Assembly: GCA_905339275.1 (NCBI GenBank)
Contig: CAJPFK010000001.1
Location: forward strand, 496,001-560,000
DNA from: Methylophilaceae bacterium
GTDB lineage: Bacteria; Pseudomonadota; Gammaproteobacteria; Burkholderiales; Methylophilaceae
DNA: 64,000 nucleotides
Reading direction: 5' to 3'
Shown: positions 45,811-57,285 of the stretch, one piece after another
Position numbering within the stretch: the first letter of the stretch is position 1
Layout: each line of letters begins with the position of its first letter
Program-made: the position numbers and the translations under genes
The notes under the pieces: generated by a model
Told to the model about the DNA's origin: nothing
Seen by the model: the letters and a program-made list of their open reading frames with translations, nothing else
Database searches by the model: none

Positions 45811-48800
45811 ATGGCAAAACGTACAGACATCAAAAGCATTCTGATTATCGGCGCTGGCCCAATCGTCATCGGGCAAGCCTGCGAGTTCGACTATTCAGGC
45901 GCGCAAGCCTGCAAGGCGTTGCGCGAAGAGGGGTACCGCGTCATTCTGGTGAACTCCAATCCCGCGACCATCATGACGGATCCCGAGATGGCGGATGCCA
46001 CCTACATCGAGCCGGTTACCTGGCAGATCGTGGAAAAAATCATTGCCGTGGAACGCCCCGATGCCCTGCTGCCTACCATGGGCGGCCAGACTGCGCTGAA
46101 TTGCGCCCTGGATCTGGCCAGGCATGGGGTGCTGGAAAAATACAATGTCGAGCTGATCGGCGCCAGCAAGGAGGCGATCGACAAGGCTGAGGACCGGGAA
46201 AAATTCAAGCAGGCCATGACCAAAATCGGCCTCGGCTCCGCCCGCTCGGCTGTCGCGCACAGCATGGAGGAAGCCTTGCAGGTGCAAGCCACCATCGGTT
46301 ATCCGGCCATTATCCGGCCTTCATTCACGATGGGCGGCAGCGGCGGCGGCATTGCCTACAACCGGGAAGAATTCGTCGCGATCTGCGAGCGCGGCCTCGA
46401 AGCTTCGCCTACGCACGAGCTGCTGATCGAGGAATCCCTGCTCGGCTGGAAAGAGTATGAGATGGAGGTGGTGCGGGACAGCCAGGATAATTGCATCATC
46501 ATCTGTTCGATCGAAAATCTCGACCCGATGGGCGTGCATACCGGCGACTCGATTACCGTTGCGCCGGCCCAGACGCTTACCGACAAGGAATACCAGATCA
46601 TGCGCAACGCCTCGCTGGCGGTATTGCGCGAGATCGGCGTCGATACCGGCGGTTCCAACGTGCAGTTCGCCATCAATCCGGATGACGGCCGCATGATCGT
46701 CATCGAGATGAATCCGCGTGTATCGCGTTCATCCGCCCTGGCTTCCAAGGCAACCGGTTTCCCGATTGCCAAGGTGGCGGCCAAGCTGGCGGTTGGCTAT
46801 ACGCTCAATGAGCTGAAAAATGAAATCACCGGCGGTGCGACCCCCGCGTCTTTCGAACCTTCCATCGATTATGTCGTTACCAAGATTCCGCGTTTTGCCT
46901 TCGAGAAATTCCCGCAGGCCGATTCACGGCTGACAACACAAATGAAGTCGGTCGGCGAGGTGATGGCGATCGGCCGCACCTTCCAGGAATCGTTCCAGAA
47001 AGCCCTGCGTGGCCTGGAAGTCGGCGTCGACGGCCTCGATGAAATCACGACGGACATCGACCGGATCCAGAAGGAACTGGGCGAACCCGGCCCTGAGCGT
47101 ATCTGGTACGTGGGCGATGCCTTCCGTGCGGGGTTGAGCGTGGAAGACGTCCATAACCTGTCCAAGATCGATCCATGGTTCCTGGTGCAGATTGCGGACA
47201 TCATCAAGCGCGAACAGGCGCTGAAGGGCCGGAACCTGGCCGACCTGGACCGCGATATGCTGTATCAGCTCAAACGCCGCGGTTTTTCCGACCGGCGTCT
47301 GGCCAGGCTGCTGGCGACAGACCAGCATGCGGTACGCGCCTATCGCCAGGCCCTGAATGTCCGTCCGGTCTACAAGCGCGTGGACACCTGTGCCGCCGAA
47401 TTTTCGACCGATACTGCCTACATGTATTCGACCTATGAGGAAGAGTGCGAAGCCAAGCCTACCGACCGCAAGAAGATCATGGTGTTGGGCGGCGGCCCGA
47501 ACCGGATCGGCCAGGGCATTGAATTCGACTACTGCTGTGTGCATGCTGCTTTCGCCATGCGTGAAGACGGTTATGAAACCATCATGGTCAACTGCAACCC
47601 GGAAACCGTATCCACCGATTACGATACCTCCGACCGCCTGTATTTCGAGCCGGTGACGCTGGAGGATGTGCTTGAGATCGTTGCCATTGAGAAACCGGTT
47701 GGCGTTATCGTGCAGTACGGCGGCCAGACGCCGCTGAAGCTGGCTCGCGACCTGGAAAAGGCGGGTGTGCCAATTATTGGTACTACGCCTGATGCCATCG
47801 ACCGTGCCGAAGATCGTGAGCGCTTCCAGATCATGCTGCAGGAATTGGGCCTGAAGCAACCGCCCAACCGTACCGCGCGCACGCCGGAAGAAGCCCTGCG
47901 CCTGGCGCAGGAGATCGGCTATCCGCTGGTTGTGCGCCCATCCTACGTGCTGGGTGGCCGTGCGATGGAAATCGTGCAGGAACAGGCGCAGCTGGAGCGC
48001 TATATGCGCGAGGCCGTCAAGGTTTCCAACGAGTCCCCCGTGCTGCTGGACCGCTTCCTCAATGATGCGAAAGAAGTCGATGTCGATGCCTTGTGTGACG
48101 GTGAAGAGGTCATCATCGGCGGCATCATGGAACACGTGGAACAGGCTGGCGTGCATTCGGGTGATTCCGCATGTTCATTGCCGCCGTACAGTTTGTCCGA
48201 GGATTTGCAGAATGAGCTGCGCGAGCAGACCGTCAAGATGGCAAAGGCCCTGGGTGTGGTCGGCCTGATGAATGTGCAGTTCGCGATTCAGGGCGATACC
48301 GTTTACGTGCTCGAAGTGAACCCGCGCGCTTCCCGTACCGTACCGTTTGTTTCCAAGGCCTGCGGCCTGCAACTGGCGAAAGTGGCTGCGCGTTGCATGA
48401 TCGGTACCAAGCTCAAAGACCAGGGTGTTACCAGGGAAATCGTGCCGCCTTATTACTCGGTGAAGGAGGCGGTGTTCCCGTTCATCAAGTTCCCCGGCGT
48501 GGATACGATACTGGGCCCGGAGATGAAATCGACCGGCGAAGTCATGGGCGTCGGCAGAACCTTTGCCGAAGCCTTTGTTAAATCCCAGCTCGGCTCCGGC
48601 GACAAGCTGCCCAAGGGCGGCAAGGCTTTCGTCAGTGTGCGCCGGGAGGACAGGGAGCGTGTCGTGGAAATTGCCCAGGCGCTGTCCGACCTTGGTTTCC
48701 AGCTAGTTGCGACCAAAGGGTCTGCCTCGGCGCTGGCTGCTGCCGGATTGGCCGTCACACCGGTCAATAAGGTAGCGGAAGGCCGTCCGCATATTGTCGA

Positions 48801-49017
48801 TATGATCAAGAACGGCGACATCAGTTTCATTGTCAATGTTACCGAAGACAAGCGCGCCGTAGCCGATTCTTACGAGATTCGCCGCAGTGCATTGCAGCAG
48901 AAAGTGACTTATTACACCACGCTGGCTGGAGCCAAGGCTGCCTGCATCGGGATGGCGCATATGCAGGAACTGGAAGTGCAATCGCTGCAAAGCTTGCATC
49001 AGCAGCTCGCTAAGTAA
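45811..49017 (+). CDS. carB: Carbamoyl-phosphate synthase large subunit
   Basis: A 1068-residue enzyme making carbamoyl phosphate for arginine and pyrimidines, and here also a likely donor for the LPS carbamoyltransferase. Two homologous ATP-grasp halves are visible: [19 protein letters not shown] starts the first and [19 protein letters not shown] (about residue 563) the second. The C-terminal MGS-like regulatory domain covers about 940-1068. Length is standard. A strong terminator follows. Confidence 0.97.
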   Translation: MAKRTDIKSILIIGAGPIVIGQACEFDYSGAQACKALREEGYRVILVNSNPATIMTDPEMADATYIEPVTWQIVEKIIAVERPDALLPTMGGQTALNCALDLARHGVLEKYNVELIGASKEAIDKAEDREKFKQAMTKIGLGSARSAVAHSMEEALQVQATIGYPAIIRPSFTMGGSGGGIAYNREEFVAICERGLEASPTHELLIEESLLGWKEYEMEVVRDSQDNCIIICSIENLDPMGVHTGDSITVAPAQTLTDKEYQIMRNASLAVLREIGVDTGGSNVQFAINPDDGRMIVIEMNPRVSRSSALASKATGFPIAKVAAKLAVGYTLNELKNEITGGATPASFEPSIDYVVTKIPRFAFEKFPQADSRLTTQMKSVGEVMAIGRTFQESFQKALRGLEVGVDGLDEITTDIDRIQKELGEPGPERIWYVGDAFRAGLSVEDVHNLSKIDPWFLVQIADIIKREQALKGRNLADLDRDMLYQLKRRGFSDRRLARLLATDQHAVRAYRQALNVRPVYKRVDTCAAEFSTDTAYMYSTYEEECEAKPTDRKKIMVLGGGPNRIGQGIEFDYCCVHAAFAMREDGYETIMVNCNPETVSTDYDTSDRLYFEPVTLEDVLEIVAIEKPVGVIVQYGGQTPLKLARDLEKAGVPIIGTTPDAIDRAEDRERFQIMLQELGLKQPPNRTARTPEEALRLAQEIGYPLVVRPSYVLGGRAMEIVQEQAQLERYMREAVKVSNESPVLLDRFLNDAKEVDVDALCDGEEVIIGGIMEHVEQAGVHSGDSACSLPPYSLSEDLQNELREQTVKMAKALGVVGLMNVQFAIQGDTVYVLEVNPRASRTVPFVSKACGLQLAKVAARCMIGTKLKDQGVTREIVPPYYSVKEAVFPFIKFPGVDTILGPEMKSTGEVMGVGRTFAEAFVKSQLGSGDKLPKGGKAFVSVRREDRERVVEIAQALSDLGFQLVATKGSASALAAAGLAVTPVNKVAEGRPHIVDMIKNGDISFIVNVTEDKRAVADSYEIRRSALQQKVTYYTTLAGAKAACIGMAHMQELEVQSLQSLHQQLAK

Positions 49018-49037
49018 TAATATAGATACTAAATCCG

Positions 49038-49072
49038 AACCACGCCTGATTGCCAGGTGTGGTTTTTGTTTT
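49038..49072 (+). terminator. Rho-independent terminator after carB
   Basis: AACCACGCCTG and CAGGTGTGGTT pair over 11 bp with one G-U and a 5-nt loop, followed by TTTGTTTT. It starts 21 nt after the carB stop and ends before the greA ribosome site. Confidence 0.85.
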
Positions 49073-49100
49073 ATGTAACAAGACCGAGGTTATAGAAGAA

Positions 49101-49577
49101 ATGAATCAGATTCCAGTCACCATCAGGGGCGCGGAGCTTCTCAAGGAAGAGTTGCAGCGCCTGCGGAGCGTGGACCGCCCGAATGTCATTCAGGCCATCG
49201 CAGAGGCACGTGCACAGGGCGATCTGTCGGAGAATGCAGAGTATGAAGCGGCCAAAGAGCGCCAGAGTTTCATTGAGGGGCGTATTGCCGAGATCGAGGC
49301 CAAGCTCTCCAACGCGCAAATTATCGACCCGCTGACATTGAATGCCGACGGCCGCTGCGTGTTCGGCTCGACTGTCGAAGTGGAAGACCTCGACAATGGC
49401 GGTACCAGTACTTATCAAATCGTCGGCGATGACGAGGCGGACATCAAGTCCGGCAAGATTTCAGTGAGCTCGCCCATTGCACGCGCGCTGATCGGGAAAA
49501 CTGCCGGCGATGTGGCGGAAGTCATGGCGCCAAGCGGCTTGCGCTCCTATGAAGTGCTGGACGTGCAATACATCTGA
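49101..49577 (+). CDS. greA: Transcription elongation factor GreA
   Basis: A 158-residue factor that rescues backtracked RNA polymerase. The N-terminal coiled coil ([16 protein letters not shown], then [16 protein letters not shown] with the acidic tip) is followed by the FKBP-like domain ending in [13 protein letters not shown] at 49101 is chosen because upstream codons cover the terminator. It abuts the DUF4149 gene with a one-base overlap. Confidence 0.97.
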   Translation: MNQIPVTIRGAELLKEELQRLRSVDRPNVIQAIAEARAQGDLSENAEYEAAKERQSFIEGRIAEIEAKLSNAQIIDPLTLNADGRCVFGSTVEVEDLDNGGTSTYQIVGDDEADIKSGKISVSSPIARALIGKTAGDVAEVMAPSGLRSYEVLDVQYI

Positions 49578-50026
49578 TGCTGCAATGGTCGGACAAGCTA
49601 GCCCTTGTCGTCATTACCGCATGGGTGGGCGCGCTATGGACAGTTGGCTACCTGGTTGCTCCCACGCTGTTTCATGCCTTGAATGACCGGCAACTGGCAG
49701 GGATGCTGGCGGGCAAGCTGTTTGCACTGGTGGCTTATGTCGGCGTCGCTTCCGCTTTTTACCTGTTGATTCATCGCCTGGTCAGGTTTGGCACCGGCGC
49801 ACTGAAACAAGGTCTTTTCTGGCTGGTACTGGTGATGCTGTTGCTGGTGCTGGCCGGGCACTTCGGTATCCAGCCGCTATTGGCCGGTCTGAAGGCGCAG
49901 GCCATGCCGGCCGATGTGATGCAGAGCATTTTTGCCGACCGTTTCAGGACTTGGCATGGCATCGCCAGCATTGCCTATCTGATTGAAAGCCTGCTGGGGC
50001 TGGTGCTTGTGATCAAGGCAAGGTGA
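49577..50026 (+). CDS. DUF4149 domain membrane protein
   Basis: A 149-residue protein with four hydrophobic segments (about 8-28, 45-65, 75-98, 125-147). GYLVAPTLFHALNDRQLAG after the first helix is the family hallmark. The function is unknown. It shares one base with the greA stop and overlaps the convergent yhbY by 14 bp, so it is likely expressed with greA. Confidence 0.85.
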   Translation: MLQWSDKLALVVITAWVGALWTVGYLVAPTLFHALNDRQLAGMLAGKLFALVAYVGVASAFYLLIHRLVRFGTGALKQGLFWLVLVMLLLVLAGHFGIQPLLAGLKAQAMPADVMQSIFADRFRTWHGIASIAYLIESLLGLVLVIKAR

Positions 50027-50297
50027 TCTTGGCCTTTTCTGACGGGCGATAGATGACCAGTTGCTTGCCTATATGATGGACGGCGGTTGCGCCCGACTTC
50101 TCGCAAATTTCTTCCAGCATCCTGATGCGCAAAGCACGATCATCCCCGGATATCTTGATCTTGATGAGTTCGTGGGCCTTCAGGGCGGTTTCAATCTCTT
50201 TCAGCACCTGTTCGGTAAGGCCGTGATTGCCGATACTGACCACGGCATTAAGATGATGGCCAAGGCCGCGCAGGTAAGTAATTTGTTTGGAGTTCAA
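50013..50297 (-). CDS. yhbY: YhbY family CRM-domain RNA-binding protein
   Basis: A 94-residue RNA-binding protein linked to 50S ribosome assembly. The CRM fold shows as LRGLGHHLNAVVSIGNHGLTE with its GxxG-like loop, LKAHELIKIKI, and HHIGKQLVIYRP at the end. It is divergent from rlmE with 56 bp between, the same arrangement as in E. coli. Confidence 0.94.
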   Translation of the reverse strand: MNSKQITYLRGLGHHLNAVVSIGNHGLTEQVLKEIETALKAHELIKIKISGDDRALRIRMLEEICEKSGATAVHHIGKQLVIYRPSEKAKITLP

Positions 50298-50353
50298 AGA
50301 CTGTATCTCGTTGATTCAAAAAGGCTCGCATTCTATCACATGCCACCTCTCTC

Positions 50354-50980
50354 ATGAAAAGAACTCGAACAAGTAAAGGCTGGATGCAGGAACACGTCAA
50401 TGACGAATACGTCAAACGTGCACAGCGGGAAGGCTATCGTGCGCGTGCTGCCTACAAATTGATCGAGATTGACGATAAGGACCACCTGATCAAACCGGGC
50501 ATGACGATTGTTGACCTGGGCTCGACGCCGGGAAGCTGGTCGCAGGTGGCGGCCCAGCGGCTTAAGGGCCAGGGCAGGATCATTGCCCTGGATCTGCTGG
50601 AGATGCAGCCGATTCCCGGCGTGCAGTTCATCCAGGGCGATTTTCGTGAACAGGCCGTATTGGAGCAACTGGAAGCGTTGCTGGAAAATTCCCGGGTCGA
50701 CCTTGTAATTGCCGATATGGCCCCCAATATAAGTGGTATTAGCGACGTTGATCAGGCAAATGCAACTTACCTTACCGAGTTAGCATTGGATTTCAGTTTC
50801 AAATGGTTGAAACCAGGGGGTAGTTTTCTGGTCAAAGTTTTCGTCGGTAGCGGATTTGATGAGATCGTGCGTAACATGAGGCAAGGATTTGGCAAAGTAG
50901 CAACACGCAAACCAAAGGCATCACGCGATAGAAGCAGTGAAGTTTATCTTTTGGGTTCGGATATGAGAAAAGAAGTTTGA
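50354..50980 (+). CDS. rlmE: 23S rRNA (uridine2552-2'-O)-methyltransferase RlmE
   Basis: A 208-residue SAM enzyme (FtsJ/RrmJ) that methylates U2552 in the 50S subunit. [32 protein letters not shown] (SAM site) and [12 protein letters not shown] are the motifs, with the K-D-K-E catalytic residues in SFLVKVF and the C-terminal SSEVYLLG. It precedes ftsH, the conserved rlmE-ftsH pair. Confidence 0.96.
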   Translation: MKRTRTSKGWMQEHVNDEYVKRAQREGYRARAAYKLIEIDDKDHLIKPGMTIVDLGSTPGSWSQVAAQRLKGQGRIIALDLLEMQPIPGVQFIQGDFREQAVLEQLEALLENSRVDLVIADMAPNISGISDVDQANATYLTELALDFSFKWLKPGGSFLVKVFVGSGFDEIVRNMRQGFGKVATRKPKASRDRSSEVYLLGSDMRKEV

Positions 50981-51078
50981 CTCCCTTATGACGAATAGAG
51001 TGTTCGAATAAAAGATTTTCAGTAAAAATAGGTTTAGAATTAAAGAAATAGATTCCCATTAATTTAAGGATCGGGATT

Positions 51079-52968
51079 TTGAACAACATCGTTAAGAACA
51101 TCGCTATCTGGCTCATCGTTGCACTGGTACTGATGACCGTATTCAACCAGTTCGGGGCAAAGAATGCCGCCGAAGGCCAGGTGGTTTATTCCCAATTCAT
51201 CGATCAGGTGAAGCAGGGCCAGATCGCCAAAGTGACGATCGATGGCCGGGTCCTGCGCGGCGAAACCAGTGACGGGCGCAAATTCAATACTTATGCGCCA
51301 TCCGATCCATGGCTGGTCTCGGACCTGTTGAAGAATAACGTCATCGTCGAGGCCAAGCCGGATGAAGAGCAGTCCCTGCTCATGAGCATTTTCGTCTCAT
51401 GGTTCCCCATGTTGCTGCTGATCGGCGTCTGGATATTTTTCATGCGCCAGATGCAGGGCGGCGGCAAGGGCGGCGCATTCTCGTTCGGCAAGAGCCGTGC
51501 GCGTCAGCTGGATGAAAATACCAACCAGATTACTTTTGCCGACGTGGCCGGTTGTGACGAATCCAAGGAGCAGGTCTCCGAACTGGTCGAATTCCTGCGC
51601 GATCCCGGCAAGTTCCAGAAACTGGGCGCACGCATTCCTCGCGGTGTTTTGATGGTAGGCCCGCCGGGCACCGGTAAAACCCTGCTTGCCAAAGCGATTG
51701 CCGGCGAAGCCAAGGTGCCGTTCTTCACCATTTCCGGTTCCGATTTCGTTGAAATGTTCGTCGGTGTCGGCGCGGCACGCGTGCGCGACATGTTCGAGCA
51801 GGCCAAGAAGAGTGCGCCTTGCATTATCTTCATTGATGAAATCGATGCAGTCGGCCGTCATCGTGGTGGTGGCATGGGCGGCGGCAACGACGAGCGCGAA
51901 CAGACCCTGAACCAGTTGCTGGTGGAACTCGACGGCTTCGAAGCCAATTCCGGCGTGATCGTGATTGCCGCGACCAACCGTGCCGATGTGCTGGATAAGG
52001 CCTTGTTGCGTCCTGGCCGCTTCGACCGCCAGGTCATGGTCGGTTTGCCTGATATCCGTGGCCGTGAGCAGATTCTGCTGGTGCACATGCGCAAGGTGCC
52101 GATCGATCCGGACGTGAAGGCCGATATCCTGGCCCGCGGCACACCCGGTTTCTCCGGCGCCGACCTGGCCAACCTGGTGAACGAGGCTGCCCTGATTGCG
52201 GCCAACCGCAATAAGCGCACTGTCGATATGGAAGATTTTGAAGATGCCAAGGACAAGATTTTCATGGGCCCTGAGCGTCGTTCCATGGTCATGCGTGAAG
52301 AAGAGCGCCGCAATACGGCTTACCATGAGTCCGGTCATGCGGTTGTTGCCAAGCTGCTGCCCAAGGCCGACCCCGTGCACAAGGTGACCATCATGCCGCG
52401 CGGTTGGGCATTGGGCCTGACCTGGCAGTTGCCTGAGTTTGACCGTATCAGCAACTACCGCGACAAGATGCTGGAGGAGATTTCCATTCTGTTCGGGGGC
52501 CGTATCGCTGAAGAAATCTTCATGAACCAGATGTCGACCGGCGCTTCGAACGACTTCGAGCGCGCCACGAAAATGGCGCGTGACATGGTGACCCGCTATG
52601 GCATGTCGGAAACACTCGGCACCATGGTTTATGTCGATAACGACCAGGATTCGTTCTTCGGTCGCATGTCTTCAAGAACCGTTTCCGAAGCGACACAGCA
52701 AAAGGTCGATGCCGAGGTCAGGCGCATTCTTGACGACCAGTACAATGTTGCACGCAAGCTGCTGGAAGATAACCGCGACAAGGTTGAAGCGATGGCAGCG
52801 GCATTGCTGGAATGGGAGACGATTGATGCCGACCAGATCAATGACATCATGGCTGGCCTGCCGCCTCGTGCGCCCAAGCCAACGCAATCAACCAGCAAGC
52901 CCAGGCGCGATGCCGGTTCTCCCGGCCCGACTGCAGAACCGGCACCCCAGCCTGCCGCGAAGGCCTGA
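51079..52968 (+). CDS. ftsH: ATP-dependent zinc metalloprotease FtsH
   Basis: A 629-residue membrane AAA+ protease that degrades damaged membrane proteins, sigma32 and LpxC in E. coli. Two N-terminal helices (about 8-25 and 98-118) flank a periplasmic domain; Walker A GPPGTGKT is at about 194-201, Walker [12 protein letters not shown] follows, and HESGH is the zinc site near residue 416. The start is TTG with AAGGA upstream. Control of LpxC would tie it to the LPS genes here. Confidence 0.97.
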   Translation: MNNIVKNIAIWLIVALVLMTVFNQFGAKNAAEGQVVYSQFIDQVKQGQIAKVTIDGRVLRGETSDGRKFNTYAPSDPWLVSDLLKNNVIVEAKPDEEQSLLMSIFVSWFPMLLLIGVWIFFMRQMQGGGKGGAFSFGKSRARQLDENTNQITFADVAGCDESKEQVSELVEFLRDPGKFQKLGARIPRGVLMVGPPGTGKTLLAKAIAGEAKVPFFTISGSDFVEMFVGVGAARVRDMFEQAKKSAPCIIFIDEIDAVGRHRGGGMGGGNDEREQTLNQLLVELDGFEANSGVIVIAATNRADVLDKALLRPGRFDRQVMVGLPDIRGREQILLVHMRKVPIDPDVKADILARGTPGFSGADLANLVNEAALIAANRNKRTVDMEDFEDAKDKIFMGPERRSMVMREEERRNTAYHESGHAVVAKLLPKADPVHKVTIMPRGWALGLTWQLPEFDRISNYRDKMLEEISILFGGRIAEEIFMNQMSTGASNDFERATKMARDMVTRYGMSETLGTMVYVDNDQDSFFGRMSSRTVSEATQQKVDAEVRRILDDQYNVARKLLEDNRDKVEAMAAALLEWETIDADQINDIMAGLPPRAPKPTQSTSKPRRDAGSPGPTAEPAPQPAAKA

Positions 52969-53016
52969 TCGTTCGAGGCCTGATGGGTCCGGGTATTTTC
53001 GATTAGACTAAATTCA

Positions 53017-53065
53017 AAGCCACATCAAGTTCGGAGTGCTGGCAACTCCGGGTTTGCTGTGGCTT
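53017..53065 (+). other. Two-tier stem-loop between ftsH and folP
   Basis: Outer stem AAGCCACA/TGTGGCTT (8 bp) encloses an inner CGGAGT/ACTCCG (6 bp). The tail AATTCTTTT is only weakly U-rich, so it may be a partial terminator or a stabilising element. It ends 9 nt before the folP start. Confidence 0.55.
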
Positions 53066-53074
53066 AATTCTTTT

Positions 53075-53908
53075 ATGAATCCATCCAATATATTTCTCTG
53101 CGGTAAATACCGGCTCGATCTCTCTCGCCCCCATGTCATGGGCATCGTCAATGTCACGCCAGACTCCTTTTCGGATGGCGGAAAATACGAATCCGCGGAA
53201 AAGGCCGTGGAACACGCCTTGCAACTGGTGGCCGAAGGTGCCGATATTCTCGATATCGGTGGTGAATCCACCCGGCCGGGCGCAATGCCGGTGAGCCTGG
53301 AAGACGAGCTGGAACGCGTTGTGCCGGTGATCGAGCGGCTTTCGAAGGTAGCCGGCGTGCCTCTTTCCATTGATACCTACAAGCCGGAAGTGATGCGCGC
53401 CGCGATTGCTGCGGGGGCGGATATTGTCAATGATGTGCGTGCCTTACAAGAGCCGGGGGCGCTGGAAATTGTCGCTGGCAGTAATGCCGGCGCATGCCTG
53501 ATGCATATGCAAGGCACGCCGCAGACCATGCAGGTCGACCCGCAATATGATGATGTGGTCGCGACAGTGAATACATTCCTCGCACAACGCCTTGCTGCTG
53601 CAGAAGCGGCAGGGATCGTGCGTGAGCGTATCGTGCTTGATCCGGGGTTCGGTTTCGGCAAGAAGACTGAGCATAATCTGCAACTGCTGCAACAGCTCGA
53701 TAAAACACTGCAAATCGGCCGCCCTTTGCTGGTTGGCCTGTCGCGTAAATCCGTGCTGGGCCAGATTACCGGCGGCGATGTTGATGTGCGCTTACATGCC
53801 AGCCTCGCCGCTTCGGTGATATCGACGATGAAAGGCGCTAGAATTGTGCGCGTGCACGATGTGAAGGCAACGGTGGATGCGTTGAAAGTCGTGGCAGCCG
53901 TTATATAA
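53075..53908 (+). CDS. folP: Dihydropteroate synthase
   Basis: A 277-residue TIM-barrel enzyme that joins p-aminobenzoate to the pterin in folate synthesis; target of sulfonamides. MGIVNVTPDSFSDGGKY, DIGGESTRPGA and the C-terminal RVHDVKATVDA are the signature motifs. The ATG at 53075 fits the family; upstream codons fall within the stem-loop. ftsH-folP-glmM order is conserved in many proteobacteria. Confidence 0.96.
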   Translation: MNPSNIFLCGKYRLDLSRPHVMGIVNVTPDSFSDGGKYESAEKAVEHALQLVAEGADILDIGGESTRPGAMPVSLEDELERVVPVIERLSKVAGVPLSIDTYKPEVMRAAIAAGADIVNDVRALQEPGALEIVAGSNAGACLMHMQGTPQTMQVDPQYDDVVATVNTFLAQRLAAAEAAGIVRERIVLDPGFGFGKKTEHNLQLLQQLDKTLQIGRPLLVGLSRKSVLGQITGGDVDVRLHASLAASVISTMKGARIVRVHDVKATVDALKVVAAVI

Positions 53909-53926
53909 GAATCAGGGTTGATGAAA

Positions 53927-55285
53927 ATGAGCAGAAAATATTTTGGAACGGATGGCGTTCGCGGGCGTGTAGGCGAGGCGCCGATCACGCCGGATTTCGT
54001 CATGCGGCTTGGTTATGCAGCGGGGCGCGTGCTTACCGGGATGGATAGCCACCTTGCCAAGGGCGCGCATCCTACTGTCCTGATTGGCAAGGATACCCGT
54101 ATCTCGGGCTATATGCTGGAAGCGGCGCTGGAAGCCGGACTGGCTGCCGCTGGTGTGGATGTCATGCTGACCGGACCGATGCCGACGCCGGCAGTGGCGT
54201 ATCTCACTCGCGCATTACGCGCGCAGGTGGGCATTGTCATCACCGCCTCTCATAATCCGTTTGAAGACAATGGGATTAAATTCTTCTCTGCCGAGGGTGC
54301 CAAGCTGCCCGACGAGATCGAGCTGGCGATAGAGGCCGAGCTGGATAAGCCTATGCAGGTCGTGCCTTCCGTGCAATTGGGCAAAGCCAGGCGGATCAAT
54401 GACGCAGCCGGTCGTTATATCGAATTCTGCAAGAGCACTTTCCCCAATGCGCTTGACCTGCGCGGCCTGAAGATCGTGCTTGATTGCGCGCATGGCGCAA
54501 CTTACCATGTTGCGCCGCCGGTGTTCCATGAACTCGGCGCTGAAGTCATCTCCATCGGCAATCAGCCGGATGGTCTGAACATCAACCTGGATTGCGGGTC
54601 GACTCATACGCAGGCACTCTGCAAGGCCGTAGTTGAGCATCAGGCAGACCTGGGCATTGCCTTCGACGGCGATGGTGATCGTGTGATGATGGCTGACAGT
54701 GCGGGTCGCCTGCTCGATGGCGACCAGCTTCTCTACATCATCGCCAGGCACCGGCAGCAGCGCGGAAAACTGGGCGGCGGTGTCGTCGGCACCCTGATGA
54801 CCAACCTTGCGTTGGAACATGCGCTTGCCAGGCTGGATATCCCTTTCGCCAGGGCCAGGGTGGGTGATCGCTATGTGCTGGAATTGCTCAATCAGAACGA
54901 TTGGCAGCTCGGCGGCGAAAATTCCGGACATATCCTCGCGCTGGATAAACACAGCAGCGGCGACGGTATCATCGCTGCGCTGCAGGTGCTGCATGCAATG
55001 AAGGCGGGCGGCAGGACGCTGGCGGATCTGGGTGCCGAGCTTCAGCTTTATCCGCAGGTGTTGATCAACGTCACCGTCAAGCAGCGTATCGACCTGGATG
55101 CCAGCACGATTTTGCAGGGAGCGGTGAAAACAGCGGAATCCGAACTCAACGGCACCGGCCGCGTGCTGCTCAGGGCATCGGGTACGGAACCGAAAATCCG
55201 GGTAATGGTAGAGGGGCAGTCAGCCGGGCAGGTGCAGCAACTGGCTGAACAGATTGCGGAAGTTGTCAGGCAGGCAGCCGTCTAG
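53927..55285 (+). CDS. glmM: Phosphoglucosamine mutase
   Basis: A 452-residue enzyme that makes glucosamine 1-phosphate for peptidoglycan and [13 protein letters not shown] is the N-terminal motif, [15 protein letters not shown] holds the phosphoserine, [10 protein letters not shown] binds Mg and [12 protein letters not shown] binds phosphate. ATG 53927 has AGGG 9 nt upstream; ATG 53921 is possible. Convergent with the lytic transglycosylase, 9 nt apart. Confidence 0.96.
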   Translation: MSRKYFGTDGVRGRVGEAPITPDFVMRLGYAAGRVLTGMDSHLAKGAHPTVLIGKDTRISGYMLEAALEAGLAAAGVDVMLTGPMPTPAVAYLTRALRAQVGIVITASHNPFEDNGIKFFSAEGAKLPDEIELAIEAELDKPMQVVPSVQLGKARRINDAAGRYIEFCKSTFPNALDLRGLKIVLDCAHGATYHVAPPVFHELGAEVISIGNQPDGLNINLDCGSTHTQALCKAVVEHQADLGIAFDGDGDRVMMADSAGRLLDGDQLLYIIARHRQQRGKLGGGVVGTLMTNLALEHALARLDIPFARARVGDRYVLELLNQNDWQLGGENSGHILALDKHSSGDGIIAALQVLHAMKAGGRTLADLGAELQLYPQVLINVTVKQRIDLDASTILQGAVKTAESELNGTGRVLLRASGTEPKIRVMVEGQSAGQVQQLAEQIAEVVRQAAV

Positions 55286-55294
55286 GGCCGGCCG

Positions 55295-56239
55295 CTAATA
55301 ACGGATGACGATGGTTGACGGCTCTACCAGGCCATCCCGGTAGGGGTGTGAGCGGCTTCTGTATAGCTTGGTGATTTTCTTCACGTAATTCCGGGTTTCA
55401 GGATAAGGCGGTATGCCCTTGTGCCGTTCCACCGCCCGTTCTCCTGCATTGTAAGCGGCCGCCACCAGTTCGATGTCGCCCTGGAAGAACGCCAGCAACC
55501 ATTGCAAATAAGCCAGGCCGCCCTTGATGTTGTCTTCAGGGTTGTAGGCATTCTTGACGCGGAAACGCGCTGCGGTTTCCGGTATCAGTTGCATCAGGCC
55601 TTGTGCGTTTTTAGGTGAAGTTGCCTGCGAGTTGAAGCCCGATTCCACCGCAATGAAAGCCATTGCCAGATTGGCATCGATTTCATATTTTTCCGCCAGT
55701 TTTTCAACGATGGCGTAGATGCGGCGTTGGGAGTTGAAGAGGGCGGCCGTTTCCTCCGAGATGATCGGCTCTACTTCATCTGCCACTGCCACAACAGGCG
55801 GAGGGTCCGGCAGAAGGCAGGAAGGCATTTCCGATACGCTGGCAGGTTCACCTATTTCGGCCAGCAAGGCTTTCGCATCCTGGTGTCCCTGATCGGCTGC
55901 CTTTGCCAGCATCGTGCTGGCGATATAATCGTCTTGTTCGACGCCGCGGCCTTTGGCATAAAGCCAGCCCATGGCATATTGGGCGTTTGCATCCCCGGAT
56001 CTGGATGCACGGCAATAGAACGTGACTGCTTCGGCATAAGTCGCCGGGCCGCCCTCGATCTTTTTGCCGAATGCCAGTGCTACCAGGATCGAATAGGGAT
56101 TCTTGAGCGGGTTGGTCCTGCTGCCTGTGGTGGGGCCGCTGTCTGCCACGCCGGCTGTCGGGCATAGTAACGCGAGCATCGTCAATGAGACGATAGAGGC
56201 GATCTTTTTGTAATGACTGATGGTCGGTTTTGAAGTCAC
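55295..56239 (-). CDS. Lytic transglycosylase with Sel1-like repeat
   Basis: A 314-residue exported protein. Signal peptide about 1-32; Sel1-like repeats around 70-130 (YAMGWLYAKGRGVEQDD, MLAKAADQGHQDAKALL); SLT domain about 180-300 with MAFIAVESGFNSQA (catalytic Glu), GLMQLIPETAARF and AAYNAGERAVERH. It would cleave the glycan backbone of peptidoglycan. The start is GTG with no clear ribosome site. The Sel1 part suggests docking to another protein. Confidence 0.9.
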   Translation of the reverse strand: MTSKPTISHYKKIASIVSLTMLALLCPTAGVADSGPTTGSRTNPLKNPYSILVALAFGKKIEGGPATYAEAVTFYCRASRSGDANAQYAMGWLYAKGRGVEQDDYIASTMLAKAADQGHQDAKALLAEIGEPASVSEMPSCLLPDPPPVVAVADEVEPIISEETAALFNSQRRIYAIVEKLAEKYEIDANLAMAFIAVESGFNSQATSPKNAQGLMQLIPETAARFRVKNAYNPEDNIKGGLAYLQWLLAFFQGDIELVAAAYNAGERAVERHKGIPPYPETRNYVKKITKLYRSRSHPYRDGLVEPSTIVIRY

Positions 56240-56622
56240 AGGTTGGCTGTGTTTTATGGAATTTATGATGATGCGATTCTTGATGGATTTCCCATGCCGT
56301 GCAATGGTCCGAATGGGTCACCATTCTGCATGAACAAACGAATGTTTCGTTCATATCTAATTGATTATTAAAGTAATCGATGTCAGTTCCGGAGGGGGTT
56401 TGCGCAATTCATTCCATGGATAAATATCGTCTGATAGCCTTGGTATAGTGCATGGCGATGAGAACACCCGATCAGGATTGGAAAACGCCGGCTTGCCAGT
56501 ACTGCCCAGGCGGCGGATTTTTCGAGGCTGCCGGCCTGACATGGGCGTATCCTGAACCGGTATTGCAGCATAATATTGTCTGGAACAGAGCTTTCTGAAT
56601 CGAGATGACACAGGCTGAGTAA
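56240..56622. other. Divergent intergenic region with two inverted repeats
   Basis: A 383-bp gap between divergent genes, with no gene I can support. It holds a 6-bp inverted repeat GAATGG-GTCA-CCATTC at 56311-56326 and an imperfect hairpin at 56331-56353 (TGAAC...GTTCA with inner AAAC/GTTT). Either could be an operator for the flanking promoters; no strong sigma70 promoter stands out. Confidence 0.4.
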
Positions 56623-57249
56623 ATGATTTTGAATCGTAGCCAAACCCTGAAGATTGCATCGGCGGTCATGATCGTGTTCCTTGTCGTCTCTGGAATACGC
56701 CCTTATGACCGCCTCATCTGGCTGATGGAGGTGATGCCGGTGATGATCGCATTGCCGGTCATGTGGCTGACTTATCGCGGTTTTCCGTTGACTACCCTGC
56801 TTTACTGCAGCATCTTCCTGCATGCCTGCGTGCTTATTCTGGGCGGTATCCATACCTACTCGCATGTACCGCTGGGCTTTTATCTGCAGGATATGCTGGC
56901 GCTCGACCGCAATCCCTACGACAAGATCGGCCATTTCTTCCAGGGTTTCGTTCCAGCCCTTGTTGCTCGCGAGATTCTGATCCGGGGCGAATTTGTCCGG
57001 GGCAGCAGGATGCTGGTGTTTCTCGTGGTCTGCATCGTGCTGGCAGTCAGCGCGAGCTATGAGTTGATCGAGTGGGCCGCTGCACTGACAGTAGGGCAAG
57101 GCGCCTATGAGTTTCTCGGTACGCAGGGCGATCCCTGGGATACGCAGTCCGATATGTTTTTCGCGCTTATCGGTGCAGTCACGGCCCTGGTATTCTTTTC
57201 GCGCCTGCAGGATCGTCAAATCAACGATCTTGAGGCAGTTGGGCAGTAA
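56623..57249 (+). CDS. DUF2238 (YjdF-like) membrane protein
   Basis: A 208-residue inner-membrane protein with about six helices. YDKIGHFFQGFVPALVAREIL and YELIEWAAAL, then GDPWDTQSDMFFALIGA, are the family blocks with conserved polar residues in the membrane. Function unknown. It begins a plus-strand stretch with a hydrolase and a PAP2 phosphatase. Confidence 0.85.
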   Translation: MILNRSQTLKIASAVMIVFLVVSGIRPYDRLIWLMEVMPVMIALPVMWLTYRGFPLTTLLYCSIFLHACVLILGGIHTYSHVPLGFYLQDMLALDRNPYDKIGHFFQGFVPALVAREILIRGEFVRGSRMLVFLVVCIVLAVSASYELIEWAAALTVGQGAYEFLGTQGDPWDTQSDMFFALIGAVTALVFFSRLQDRQINDLEAVGQ

Positions 57250-57285
57250 CCTGGTTTTTCCGCCGGATGTATTGAAAGGTTTTAT

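Noticed and set aside
46924-48156. 410-codon minus-strand frame opposite carB
   Set aside because: Shadow frame over the conserved CarB sequence; His/Val-rich composition typical of antisense reading.
51034-51061. Possible sigma32 promoter directly before ftsH (TTAGAAT-N13-TCCCATTA)
   Set aside because: Spacing is right, but the hexamers match poorly and transcription would start on top of the ribosome site; too weak to call.
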